NCBI GenBank assembly: GCA_902622985.1
Contig: CACNSH010000002.1
Span: forward strand, 124,001 to 188,000
Reading direction: 5' to 3'
Source of the DNA: an uncultured Pelagibacteraceae bacterium
Lineage (GTDB): Bacteria > Pseudomonadota > Alphaproteobacteria > Pelagibacterales > AG-422-B15
DNA length: 64,000 bases
The notes under the pieces were generated by a model. The model did not search any database. It was given only the letters and a program-made list of their open reading frames with translations, and was not told the origin of the DNA. Position 1 is the stretch's first letter; each line of letters opens with the position of its first letter. Positions 9,823 to 18,483 of this stretch are shown piece after piece. A program made the translations under genes and the position numbers.

Positions 9823-10056
9823 TTAATTTGACTCTAAGTGTGAAATTGCATCACCTACTGTAAGTATTGTCTCAGCCTTTTCATCAGGAATTTCTACGTC
9901 AAAAGCTTCCTCAAATGCCATAACCAGCTCTACAGTATCCAGGCTATCTGCACCAAGGTCATCAATAAATTTTGCATCCTCAGTAATCTTCTCCATATCA
10001 TCTATGCCAAGATGCTCAGCTATAATTTTTTTTACTTTTTCGGCAACGTCACTCAT
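9823..10056 (-). CDS. acpP: Acyl carrier protein
   Basis: Small acidic carrier of growing acyl chains. It has 77 residues, with the phosphopantetheine-attachment serine at position 38 in the motif [13 protein letters not shown]. The family-typical acidic helix II ([19 protein letters not shown]) follows. It lies between fabG and fabF in the usual order. The PanB encoded near 22 kb contributes pantothenate for its prosthetic group. Confidence 0.97.
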   Translation of the reverse strand: MSDVAEKVKKIIAEHLGIDDMEKITEDAKFIDDLGADSLDTVELVMAFEEAFDVEIPDEKAETILTVGDAISHLESN

Positions 10057-10099
10057 ATGTACTCCTAGGTAAATTTATTCATGTTTATTACGATATGCA

Positions 10100-10819
10100 T
10101 CACATTGTCAAGCCACCATTAACATGAAGCACTTGACCAGTAATATACGATGATTCTTCTGAGGAAAGATAATAAACTGCTGACGCTATTTCATCAACAT
10201 TGCCAATTCTTCCTAGTGGTATTTTTTCCTCCATCATGCTCAGTCTTTTTTGATCCACTGAATCGAGAATTTCAGTCTTAATAAACCCTGGTGCCACGCA
10301 ATTTACAGTTATTCCTCTTGAAGCTACTTCATTTGCTATTGTCCTTGTTAAGCCCTCAATTGCAGACTTTGAAGCTACGTAATTAGATTGTCCAGGATTT
10401 CCTATTTTGGCTGCATCAGATGAGATATTTACTATTCTGCCCCACTTTGCTTTGATCATATCTTTAATAACTATCTTGGTAAGTTTATAATTTGAATTTA
10501 AATTTATATTTATTACATCGTTCCATTCATCATCTTTCATCCTGAGAAAAAGGTTATCTTTAGTAATTCCTGCATTGTTAATTAAGATATTTGTGCTTCC
10601 GTAATATTTATTTGATTCCTCTACTAGTTTCTTAAGTTGATCATCATCTGAAAGATCACATTGTATACCTTTGAAGCGAGCTTCATATTTTTTTTCAAGA
10701 AAACTAAGTTTTTCAACATTCGTTCCGGTTGCACAAACATTATATCCATTAACATGGAAGACTTTTACGAGGGATTGTCCTATTCCTCCTGTTGCTCCAG
10801 TAATTAAGACATTTTTCAT
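10100..10819 (-). CDS. fabG: 3-oxoacyl-[ACP] reductase
   Basis: NADPH-dependent reduction of beta-ketoacyl-ACP. This is a classical 239-residue SDR with cofactor motif TGATGGIG (residues 7-14), NNAG (81-84), the catalytic Ser near 134, Tyr147 and Lys151 in YVASK, and PGFIKTE. The end, TGQVLHVNGGLTM, is diagnostic for FabG within the SDRs. It overlaps fabD by 4 bases and precedes acpP by about 40 bases. Confidence 0.96.
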   Translation of the reverse strand: MKNVLITGATGGIGQSLVKVFHVNGYNVCATGTNVEKLSFLEKKYEARFKGIQCDLSDDDQLKKLVEESNKYYGSTNILINNAGITKDNLFLRMKDDEWNDVININLNSNYKLTKIVIKDMIKAKWGRIVNISSDAAKIGNPGQSNYVASKSAIEGLTRTIANEVASRGITVNCVAPGFIKTEILDSVDQKRLSMMEEKIPLGRIGNVDEIASAVYYLSSEESSYITGQVLHVNGGLTM

Positions 10820-11754
10820 AGCTTTATATTATCAAGTTTTTCAAAATCTTCTATCTTGCTTATTGAAATAGCAACTAGATCTTTAGATGCTCTTTTGACT
10901 AAATTGGTAAGTACATTACCAGGTCCTATTTCAATAAAATTTTGAACACCATCTTTTATCATATTCTCAACTATTTCTCGCCATCTAACTTTTGATATTA
11001 TTTGTTCAACTAGTAAATTAGCAATCTCTTTCTCATTACATACTTTACTAGTAACATTAGAATATAATGGTACAGTAAAGGGATTGAATAAATAATTAGA
11101 CATTTCTTCCTTCATTGCTATTGAAGCCTTATTAATTAATTCGCAATGGAATGGGGCACTCACTGGCAACTTTATAGCTCTTTTTACTCCTAATTCTTTT
11201 GCATTTGATGATATGTAATCCACAGCTGAAATTTCACCACTTAAAACAATTTGACCTTTAGAATTATCATTTGCAATAAATATCTTTCCGTAATGTTCTG
11301 CGTTAAACATTACATTTTCAATATCTTCTTCGGCGCAGCCAATCAAAGCGATCATCCCCCCAGTTCCAAGAGGCATACTTTCTTGCATCGCTTTAGATCT
11401 GAATTTGAGAAGCTTTACAGAATCTTCAAATCTCAAACCTTGATTAACAACTAATGAACTATATTCACCAAGAGAATGTCCAGCAACGCAACCGAATGAT
11501 TTTATATCTAAAAGATTTTCATGTTTTAATGCCTCAAATATGCAAATGCTTGTGGCCATAATTGCGGGCTGAGAATTTTGGGTTTGAAGAAGTTCTTCTT
11601 CCTCACCTGAAAAAATTAATTTGGATAAGTTTCTGCCAATAGATTCATTAAGCCGTTCGTAAATATCACGTGATACATCATATTTTGAATAGAAATCATG
11701 ACCCATTTTAACATATTGTGAGCCTTGACCTGGAAAAATTAATGCAGTTTTCAT
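10816..11754 (-). CDS. fabD: Malonyl-CoA:ACP transacylase
   Basis: Loads malonate from CoA onto ACP. The 312-residue protein shows the N-terminal FPGQGSQ motif, the nucleophile elbow GHSLGEYSSL with Ser94, and the catalytic His region SAPFHCELI. It is the first gene of the fab block, reading away from rpsF. The 73-base gap to rpsF must hold both promoters. The 4-base overlap with fabG implies coupled translation. Confidence 0.96.
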   Translation of the reverse strand: MKTALIFPGQGSQYVKMGHDFYSKYDVSRDIYERLNESIGRNLSKLIFSGEEEELLQTQNSQPAIMATSICIFEALKHENLLDIKSFGCVAGHSLGEYSSLVVNQGLRFEDSVKLLKFRSKAMQESMPLGTGGMIALIGCAEEDIENVMFNAEHYGKIFIANDNSKGQIVLSGEISAVDYISSNAKELGVKRAIKLPVSAPFHCELINKASIAMKEEMSNYLFNPFTVPLYSNVTSKVCNEKEIANLLVEQIISKVRWREIVENMIKDGVQNFIEIGPGNVLTNLVKRASKDLVAISISKIEDFEKLDNIKL

Positions 11755-11767
11755 TAAAAAAGAATGC

Positions 11768-11796
11768 TTGCTTAAAAGATGATTATAGAATATTTA
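11768..11796 (+). promoter_or_regulatory. Possible promoter for rpsF-rpsR-rplI
   Basis: In the divergent fabD/rpsF gap, TTGCTT (11768-11773) and TATTTA (11791-11796) are 17 bases apart, an acceptable sigma70-type pair about 30 bases before the rpsF ATG. Both hexamers are imperfect and the region is AT-rich, so this is only a best guess. Confidence 0.28.
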
Positions 11797-11827
11797 TTCC
11801 ATTTTTAACACCAAATACAAACTATAA

Positions 11828-12154
11828 ATGGCTTTATTTGAACACATCATTATGCTTAGACAAGACCTAAGCTCTTCTGACCTTGAAGAAGCAATAAAAG
11901 TTCACGAACAAACTCTTGGTGAGCTTCAGGGAAATGTTGTTTATAAAGAAAGCTGGGGACTAAGAAGTCTTGCATATCCAATAAAGGAAAACAAAAAAGC
12001 ATTTTATGAGTTCATGAATATTGAATTACCACAAGATAAAATTGATACACTTAATTCTAAGCTAAACTTAAATGATAAGATTATTCGCTACTTATCAATT
12101 AAGGTAAAAGATTTTTGTGAAACACCAACCATAATGATAAAAAGTAAGGATTAA
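11828..12154 (+). CDS. rpsF: 30S ribosomal protein bS6
   Basis: bS6 binds the central domain of 16S rRNA as a heterodimer with bS18. It has 108 residues, with the family start ALFEHIIMLRQDLSS and the conserved WGLRSLAYPIKENKKAFY region. It is first in the standard rpsF-rpsR-rplI operon, with 9 bases before rpsR. Confidence 0.96.
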   Translation: MALFEHIIMLRQDLSSSDLEEAIKVHEQTLGELQGNVVYKESWGLRSLAYPIKENKKAFYEFMNIELPQDKIDTLNSKLNLNDKIIRYLSIKVKDFCETPTIMIKSKD

Positions 12155-12163
12155 TATTGAGTT

Positions 12164-12358
12164 ATGGATAAATTTTCAAAAAGTTCAGAAACGGTTTTTG
12201 ACTATAAAGATATATCAAGTCTTAAAAGGTTTATTTCAGAAAAGGGAAAAATTACACCAAGAAGAATAAGCTATATTTCCATTAAAAAACAAAAAGACCT
12301 CTCTAATGCGATAAAGAGAGCTAGATATCTTGCCCTTTTACCCTATACCGGAAAATAA
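12164..12358 (+). CDS. rpsR: 30S ribosomal protein bS18, short N-terminus
   Basis: bS18 pairs with bS6 on the 30S platform. The core is clear: [19 protein letters not shown], then PRRIS, then [16 protein letters not shown]. The protein is only 64 residues. The basic start FRRRKxCxF usual in bacterial bS18 is replaced by [15 protein letters not shown] codon (12158-12160) lies two codons before the ATG in the same frame, so the gene cannot be extended upstream. Position in the canonical operon argues that it is the genuine bS18. The stop is one base from the rplI ATG. Confidence 0.92.
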   Translation: MDKFSKSSETVFDYKDISSLKRFISEKGKITPRRISYISIKKQKDLSNAIKRARYLALLPYTGK

Positions 12359-12359
12359 T

Positions 12360-12806
12360 ATGCAAATAATTTTGTTAGAAACACTCAATAAACTTGGTAA
12401 AGCAGGTGAAGTTGTAAGCGTTAAAGATGGATTTGCAAAAAATTTTTTAATTCCTCAAAAAAAAGCAATTATAGCTAATAAGAAAAATTTGAATGACCTC
12501 AATTCAAAAATGAGTCAAATCAATGAAAATAATATGAAAAAGATTTCTGAGGCAAATGAGCTAAAAGCTAAGTTAGACGGTAAAGAAATTAATATCCAGA
12601 TGGAAGCAAATGAAGACGGTAATCTTTATGGCAATCTTGGTCCAAGGCAAATCCGTGATAGGCTGATAAATGATTTTTCTATAGATATTGAGCCTGGAAA
12701 TATTGTATTAGATAATATAAGTGCAATAGGAAGTCACGAGGTCACCGTAAGAATTTATGATGATATAAGCGCTTCACTCAAACTAGAGATAACAAAAAAA
12801 ATCTAA
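12360..12806 (+). CDS. rplI: 50S ribosomal protein bL9
   Basis: bL9 binds 23S rRNA near the L1 stalk and spans toward neighbouring ribosomes. The N-terminal domain MQIILLETLNKLGKAGEVV with DGFAKNFLIPQKKA is diagnostic, followed by a long helix and the C-terminal domain. The start is placed at 12360, one base after the rpsR stop, because bL9 proteins begin with M-[QK]-[VI]-ILL; an in-frame ATG at 12330 would add ten foreign residues. The result is 148 residues, as expected. Confidence 0.95.
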   Translation: MQIILLETLNKLGKAGEVVSVKDGFAKNFLIPQKKAIIANKKNLNDLNSKMSQINENNMKKISEANELKAKLDGKEINIQMEANEDGNLYGNLGPRQIRDRLINDFSIDIEPGNIVLDNISAIGSHEVTVRIYDDISASLKLEITKKI

Positions 12807-12910
12807 GATTAATTGCGCAATATATCAATTATTTAAAAGACATATTTACAGATATACCTTATCCTCTTCTTATATTAACAATATTATATATCTGTTAATA
12901 TCTTTTTAAT

Positions 12911-12958
12911 TAATTCTGCTGACAGACTAACCAATTTAATATTATGTAAGCAGAATTA
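12911..12958 (+). promoter_or_regulatory. Inverted repeat ending on the dnaB start codon
   Basis: The arm TAATTCTGCT (12911-12920) is the exact reverse complement of AGCAGAATTA (12949-12958); the loop is 28 bases. The right arm covers the presumed ribosome-binding region and the A of the dnaB ATG. As RNA it would be a 10-bp stem, mostly A-U, that could hide the start site. There is no following U-tract, so it is not an intrinsic terminator. The 150-base rplI/dnaB gap also has a weaker TTAACA/TGTTAA repeat upstream. Confidence 0.4.
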
Positions 12959-14409
12959 TGTCTACATCATTTCAATTTCAGAATAATGCTCTAAAAGAGT
13001 TACCTCATAATATCGAAGCTGAGCAAGGTATACTTGGAGCAATATTATTAAATAACGAAATTTTCTTCGATATATCAGAAACTATCAATGTTGAGCATTT
13101 TTATGAGCCAGTTCATAAATTAATTTTTGATGTAATTGGCAAAATGATCTCCAAAGGACAAATTGCTACGCCAATTACTCTAAAAAGTTTTTTTGAGGTT
13201 GAAAAGAATTTAGAAGAAATTGGAGGTTCAAATTATTTAGTAAGACTTGCAAATTCAGCTGTATCTCTTGATTATGCTAAAAACTATGCTCATATTATTT
13301 ATAACCTTGCTGTTCGAAGAGGACTCTATGAATTGGGTGGAAAAGTTCAGCATGATGCAATCGAAAGTGAAATTGAAAAAAAACCAGAAGATCTCATAGA
13401 GGAAGCAGAGAAAAATTTATATCAAATCTCAGAAAAAGGAACCTCTCAAAACCAAATTCAAACATTTCAAACTTCAGTTGAAGAAGCGATTGAATTAGCG
13501 AAAAAAGCATTTGAAAAAGATAGTAGCGTTGTTGGAATTTCATCTGATTTCACTGACCTTGATGCCAAACTTGGAGGGTTTCATCCCTCAGATTTAATAA
13601 TAATTGCAGGAAGACCTTCAATGGGAAAAACCTCACTAGCTACGAACATAGCATTTAATATTGCAAGAAACGCTCACATCTCAAAAGATATGAATGCAAG
13701 TGTTCTTTTTTTCTCATTAGAAATGTCATCTGAACAATTAGCCAGAAGAATTTTATCAGAACAGGCAAGAATTAGTTCAAACGATATAAGAAGAGGAAAT
13801 TTATCAGAAAATGATCTTGATAATTTAGTTTCTGTATCAAAAGATATATTAGAGATTCCCCTTTTTATTGATGATACTCCGGCAGTAAACATCGGAACAC
13901 TTTCATCTAGGGCTAGAAGGTTAAAAAGAAAAAATGGTTTGGGTGCAATAGTTATAGACTATTTACAACTTTTAAGACCGAGCAAAACATCTAGAAATGA
14001 ATCTAGAGTTTTAGAAATTTCAGAAATAACTCAAGGATTAAAAGCGCTTGCAAAAGAATTAAACATACCAATCATTGCTTTATCTCAGTTATCAAGACAA
14101 GTGGAGCAAAGAGAAGATAAGAAACCACAGTTATCTGACTTAAGGGAGTCAGGGTCAATTGAACAAGACTCAGATGTTGTCATGTTCATATACAGAGAAG
14201 AATATTATCTTGAAAAAAATGCCCCATCGCCTGGAACTGCTGAATTCATAGAATGGCAACAAAAAATGGACGAGATACACGGTCAAGCTGATTTGCTTAT
14301 AATGAAACAAAGACATGGACCAACAGGTAATATAAAATTAAGCTTTGATGCAAAGTATACTAGATTTGGGAATTTTATTAGCAAAGATCACACCAACAAC
14401 TACGAATAA
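12958..14409 (+). CDS. dnaB: Replicative DNA helicase DnaB
   Basis: Hexameric 5'-3' helicase of the replisome. The 483-residue protein has the N-terminal DnaB domain (NIEAEQGILGAILLNNE), a linker, and a RecA-like C-terminal domain with Walker A GRPSMGKTS (residues 218-226), Walker B around IVIDYLQLL, and the DnaB box DLRESGSIEQDSDVVMF. No intein or truncation is present. It follows the rplI operon, a common alphaproteobacterial arrangement, and alr begins 9 bases after its stop. Confidence 0.97.
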   Translation: MSTSFQFQNNALKELPHNIEAEQGILGAILLNNEIFFDISETINVEHFYEPVHKLIFDVIGKMISKGQIATPITLKSFFEVEKNLEEIGGSNYLVRLANSAVSLDYAKNYAHIIYNLAVRRGLYELGGKVQHDAIESEIEKKPEDLIEEAEKNLYQISEKGTSQNQIQTFQTSVEEAIELAKKAFEKDSSVVGISSDFTDLDAKLGGFHPSDLIIIAGRPSMGKTSLATNIAFNIARNAHISKDMNASVLFFSLEMSSEQLARRILSEQARISSNDIRRGNLSENDLDNLVSVSKDILEIPLFIDDTPAVNIGTLSSRARRLKRKNGLGAIVIDYLQLLRPSKTSRNESRVLEISEITQGLKALAKELNIPIIALSQLSRQVEQREDKKPQLSDLRESGSIEQDSDVVMFIYREEYYLEKNAPSPGTAEFIEWQQKMDEIHGQADLLIMKQRHGPTGNIKLSFDAKYTRFGNFISKDHTNNYE

Positions 14410-14418
14410 TTTTCAAGA

Positions 14419-15519
14419 ATGATTAATGTTGATAAAAATACATTCCTAGACATTAACTTAAAAGCAATTAATAAAAACTATAAGATTATTAAGCAAATTG
14501 TTGATAAAAAGTGTATAATTGCAGCTACAGTGAAGGCTAATGCCTATGGATTAGGTGCCGATCAGGTCGTTAAAAGCCTAATAAAAAAAGGCTGCAAGTA
14601 TTTCTTTGTTGCCACTACAAACGAAGCAATTTATTTACGTAAATTAAATAAAAAAATATTTATTTTTATTTTAAATGGATTGGTAACAAAAGAATTAAAA
14701 AATATTCGTAAGTTTAATTTAATTCCCGTTATTAATAATCTTGCGCAATTAAAAAAAATAGAAAACTATCAAAAAGAAAATAATTGTTTTCTTAATATCG
14801 CGATCCACTTTGATACTGGAATGTCACGCCTTGGTCTTGATCAAAATGAAACAGAAAATCTGATAAAAAATAAAGCATTATTCATCAAAAAATCTAAACT
14901 TCGATTAATAATGAGTCATCTATCTTGTGCCGATGATAAAAAGTCAAAATTGAATAAAATACAATTAAATAAATTTAATTTTATTAAATCTCATTTTCCT
15001 AATTGTTTATGTAGTTTGTCTAATTCTGCGGGAATATTACTGGGTAAAAAATATCATTTTGATATGGTTAGGCCTGGAATCTCACTTTATGGAGGTCAAT
15101 GTCAAATAAACGAAAAAATTATTTATGAAAATGTTGTCTCTATAAAAGCAAAACTAATCCAAAAAAGAGAAATATATAAAGGGGATACAATAGGATATGG
15201 GGCAACTTTTAAGGCAAAATCAAAAATGAAAATCGGCACTCTTGGCTTTGGTTATGCAGATGGTTTTAATCGTCTTTTTTCAAACAACTATAAAATATTA
15301 CTGGGAGATAAAAAAATTAATTTGGTGGGCAGAGTATCAATGGATCTTATAACAATCGACTTAACAAACATAAAAACAAAAAAAAATATAATGAATGAAG
15401 AATTTGAAGTAATTGGAAGCAAGTTTTCAATAAATACCATTGCAAAGACAATAAATACTATTCCTTATGAAATACTAACTAATCTAGGCAAAAGATATGA
15501 AAGAAGATATATTTCATAA
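14419..15519 (+). CDS. alr: Alanine racemase
   Basis: PLP enzyme that makes D-alanine for peptidoglycan. The 366-residue protein has the PLP lysine K39 in ATVKANAYGLG and the second catalytic base Tyr260 in TIGYGATFKA, plus GYADGFNR and GRVSMDLITID. The dnaB-alr pairing is common in alphaproteobacteria. It is followed 3 bases later by the MMPL-like transporter, where radA often lies in relatives. Confidence 0.95.
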   Translation: MINVDKNTFLDINLKAINKNYKIIKQIVDKKCIIAATVKANAYGLGADQVVKSLIKKGCKYFFVATTNEAIYLRKLNKKIFIFILNGLVTKELKNIRKFNLIPVINNLAQLKKIENYQKENNCFLNIAIHFDTGMSRLGLDQNETENLIKNKALFIKKSKLRLIMSHLSCADDKKSKLNKIQLNKFNFIKSHFPNCLCSLSNSAGILLGKKYHFDMVRPGISLYGGQCQINEKIIYENVVSIKAKLIQKREIYKGDTIGYGATFKAKSKMKIGTLGFGYADGFNRLFSNNYKILLGDKKINLVGRVSMDLITIDLTNIKTKKNIMNEEFEVIGSKFSINTIAKTINTIPYEILTNLGKRYERRYIS

Positions 15520-15522
15520 CAA

Positions 15523-17952
15523 ATGGAAAAAATTTATTTATCCCTATTCAATAAATACACAAAAACCTCTCTAGTCGTTTTATTATTAATAATTTCATTT
15601 TTTGCCTATAGTGCAAAAGATTTTCAGCTTGATGCATCATCAGATACTTTAATCTTGGAACAAGACGAAGACCTTAAAAAATATAGATTAGTTATAGATG
15701 ATTATGGGTCAAATGATTTTTTAATAGTTACTTTTACAGATAAAAAAAGGATTCTAACAAATGATAATTTAAATCAAATAAAATTATTTATTGAAAGAGT
15801 TGGTAAATTTAATTGGGTTGAAAGTATTCAGTCTATTTTTGATGTTCCATTATTAGAAGTAAATGATCAAAGCCTAACAGACTTAATTAATGAGGTTCAA
15901 ACGATTGAATCACCAGGCGTTGATTTGGATGAAGCTGAAAAAGAAATATTAAATAGTCCTATTTTTAAAAACCTTATAATCAGTGAAGATGCATCAAGTA
16001 CGGCTGTGCTAATTAACTTCAAAAAAGATGAGAAACATGAGCTCTTAATTAAAGAAAGAGAAAGGCTTAGAAATTTATATGAACCCTCAAAAGAGGATAT
16101 AGATAATTTAAAAAGTATTAATTTAAATTATGAGATAAGTAAAAAAAATTTTGATGAAAAGCGTCATAGTAATATTAGCGAAATAAGGAAGGTAATAAAT
16201 ACTTTTGAAAATAATCTAGATATGCACCTTGGTGGAGTATCTATGATCGCAGACGATACAATAACATACGTTAAAAATGATATAGTCGTGTTTGGATTTG
16301 GTGCTCTTGTTTTTATTTTAGCAGTCCTCTTCATAGTCTTTAAAAATCCACTATGGATGCTTGCATGTATATCTAATTGCTTAGCTTCATTAATTGTGAT
16401 GATAGGCACTGTATCTTTGATGAATTGGAAAGTAACTGTTATTTCTTCAAACTTTATAATGTTGATCTTAATTTTGTCTCTATCAATGACTGTACATATC
16501 GTTGTTAGATATAGACAATTCATAATGCAAGATAATGAAAAACCTATTAAGCATGCTCTTTTACTGACGGTCAAAAACATGTATAAGCCATGTCTATTTG
16601 CTGCATTGACAACTACATTTGCATTTGCGACTCTATATACAAGCGGAATAAAGCCAGTTATGGATTTTGGCTTAATGATGTGTGTTGGCTTAATAATAAC
16701 TTACATTACAAGTTTTTCATTTTTACCAGTTATTATATTTCTTCTTAATCTTAAAACACCAAAACATTCTTACTTTAATCAAAAAGAAAGTATATTTGCA
16801 TCTGTAGCAATAAAAACTCCTAATATTTTATTGACTCTATTTATATTTATTTTTTGCTTAGGAATATACGGCGCCACTAAATTAAAGGTTGAAAACAGTT
16901 TTGTTGATTATTTTAAAAAAGAAACTGAAATCTATAAAGGCATGAAATTAATTGATGATAAACTGGGCGGAACAACTCCGTTGGATGTAGTAATAAACTT
17001 TAATTCAGTAGTGAACGATACAATTGAGGAAGATTTTGAGGAAGATTTCCTTGATTTTGGTATTGAATATGATCCTGCGGATTATTGGTTTACTGAAGAA
17101 AAAGTTAATGTTATTAAAAAAATTCATGATCACCTCGAGCAATATTCTTTTGCTGGCAAGGTTTTATCTCTTGCTTCAATAGTTAGGACGGCTGAAAAAC
17201 TTAATGCAAACAAAGAATTTGATACTCTTGAACTTTCCGTTCTCTATAAAAAATTGCCAAATGACCTTAAAGATCAGATTATTAAACCTTATGTATTACT
17301 AGATAAAAATCAAGCAAGAATTACTATGAGAATTATTGATACACATCCTCAACTAAATAGGTCGCTTTTTATCAAAGATCTTAATAACTATATAAACACT
17401 AATTACTCTAAAACAAATATCGATGTTTCAACTACGGGAATCTTGATTCTATATAATAATATGCTTCAAAGTCTGTTTGACTCCCAAATAAAAACATTAT
17501 CTATTGTTCTCTCGGGTATCTTTTTAATGCTATTTTTTTTATTTAAATCTCTAAAGACTGCTTTAGCGGCAATTGCGCCTAATCTTATTGCGTGCTTTGT
17601 AATACTTGGAACAATGGGACTACTATCTATTCCTCTCGATCTAATGACTATCACAATAGCTGCAATTACTATCGGTATTGCTGTAGATAATTGTATACAC
17701 TATATTTATAGGTATCGAGAGCATATATTGTTAAGCAACGGCAATCACGATGAAGCTTTAATCAAGTGCAATGAAACTGTTGGTGTGGCAATTAAAAACA
17801 CTTCATATACTATAATTGCTGGTTTTTCTATTTTGATATTTTCAAACTTCTACCCAACTATTTACTTTGGTATATTTACTGCGCTTGCAATGCTTGTTGC
17901 ACTTTTTGGAAGTCTTACACTATTGCCAGTTCTACTAAAAAAACTTAATTGA
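15523..17952 (+). CDS. MMPL/RND-superfamily exporter
   Basis: An 809-residue inner-membrane protein of the patched/MMPL type. It has one N-terminal helix (about 14-32), a periplasmic domain, a block of about five helices (roughly 245-400, including a sterol-sensing-like region), a second helix and periplasmic domain, and a final helix block (about 645-805). The conserved TM4-like ILILSLSMTVHIVVRYR and TM10-like AITIGIAVDNCIHYIYRYRE are the halves' proton-relay regions. Related proteins export lipids or hopanoids; the substrate here is unknown. It is placed between alr and cvpA and overlaps neither. Confidence 0.85.
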   Translation: MEKIYLSLFNKYTKTSLVVLLLIISFFAYSAKDFQLDASSDTLILEQDEDLKKYRLVIDDYGSNDFLIVTFTDKKRILTNDNLNQIKLFIERVGKFNWVESIQSIFDVPLLEVNDQSLTDLINEVQTIESPGVDLDEAEKEILNSPIFKNLIISEDASSTAVLINFKKDEKHELLIKERERLRNLYEPSKEDIDNLKSINLNYEISKKNFDEKRHSNISEIRKVINTFENNLDMHLGGVSMIADDTITYVKNDIVVFGFGALVFILAVLFIVFKNPLWMLACISNCLASLIVMIGTVSLMNWKVTVISSNFIMLILILSLSMTVHIVVRYRQFIMQDNEKPIKHALLLTVKNMYKPCLFAALTTTFAFATLYTSGIKPVMDFGLMMCVGLIITYITSFSFLPVIIFLLNLKTPKHSYFNQKESIFASVAIKTPNILLTLFIFIFCLGIYGATKLKVENSFVDYFKKETEIYKGMKLIDDKLGGTTPLDVVINFNSVVNDTIEEDFEEDFLDFGIEYDPADYWFTEEKVNVIKKIHDHLEQYSFAGKVLSLASIVRTAEKLNANKEFDTLELSVLYKKLPNDLKDQIIKPYVLLDKNQARITMRIIDTHPQLNRSLFIKDLNNYINTNYSKTNIDVSTTGILILYNNMLQSLFDSQIKTLSIVLSGIFLMLFFLFKSLKTALAAIAPNLIACFVILGTMGLLSIPLDLMTITIAAITIGIAVDNCIHYIYRYREHILLSNGNHDEALIKCNETVGVAIKNTSYTIIAGFSILIFSNFYPTIYFGIFTALAMLVALFGSLTLLPVLLKKLN

Positions 17953-17960
17953 ATTAAATA

Positions 17961-18467
17961 ATGAATTTAGATCTTGCTCAGTTATTGAATCCTTATGATC
18001 TTATTTTTTTATTAGTTATCTTAGTTTCTTTTATATTTGGAGTAAAAAATGGATTAATAAAAAGCTTATTAAATCTTATAAAATGGATAGTTATCTTTTA
18101 TTTAATAAAAAATTGTTTTGATATTTTAAGGCCGTTCTTTGACCAATATATACTTAATCAAACTCTTTCTGATATACTGATATTTTTCTTCACTTTAATT
18201 ACAGCCTATATCTTAATATCATTTATTAATCGTATGATTATTGGAATATTACAACCCAGGAAATCTTTGTTTATTGATATGTCCTTCGGTGGTGTTCTTG
18301 GAATTTTACGGGGATATATAATTTTTATTCTTATAATTTTTTTCATAAATAGTAATTTTTCCTCCAATTTAATACCAGAGATTATTAAATCAGGTACTTT
18401 TCAAGAGATAGTAAATTATGGGGTTGATCTACTTGATCAAATGCCAAGGAATATTAATGAAATTTAA
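17961..18467 (+). CDS. cvpA: CvpA family membrane protein
   Basis: A 168-residue protein with four predicted helices (about 15-30, 35-52, 65-85, 100-125) in the CvpA arrangement, including FGVKNGLIKSLLNLIKW near the N-terminus and GGVLGILRGYIIF before the last helix. CvpA proteins affect colicin V export, envelope stability and, in some species, bile or stress tolerance; the molecular role is unsettled. In many alphaproteobacteria purF follows cvpA, but here an SDR comes directly after it. Confidence 0.83.
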   Translation: MNLDLAQLLNPYDLIFLLVILVSFIFGVKNGLIKSLLNLIKWIVIFYLIKNCFDILRPFFDQYILNQTLSDILIFFFTLITAYILISFINRMIIGILQPRKSLFIDMSFGGVLGILRGYIIFILIIFFINSNFSSNLIPEIIKSGTFQEIVNYGVDLLDQMPRNINEI

Positions 18468-18483
18468 TTTAATACATTAAACC

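Noticed and set aside
12330-12359. Longer rplI start adding ten residues
   Set aside because: The added residues come from the rpsR reading overlap and are not bL9-like; the Met at 12360 gives the standard bL9 N-terminus.
12812-12821. ATTGCGCAAT palindrome after rplI as a terminator
   Set aside because: Only a 10-base palindrome without loop or T-tract, so no stable hairpin.
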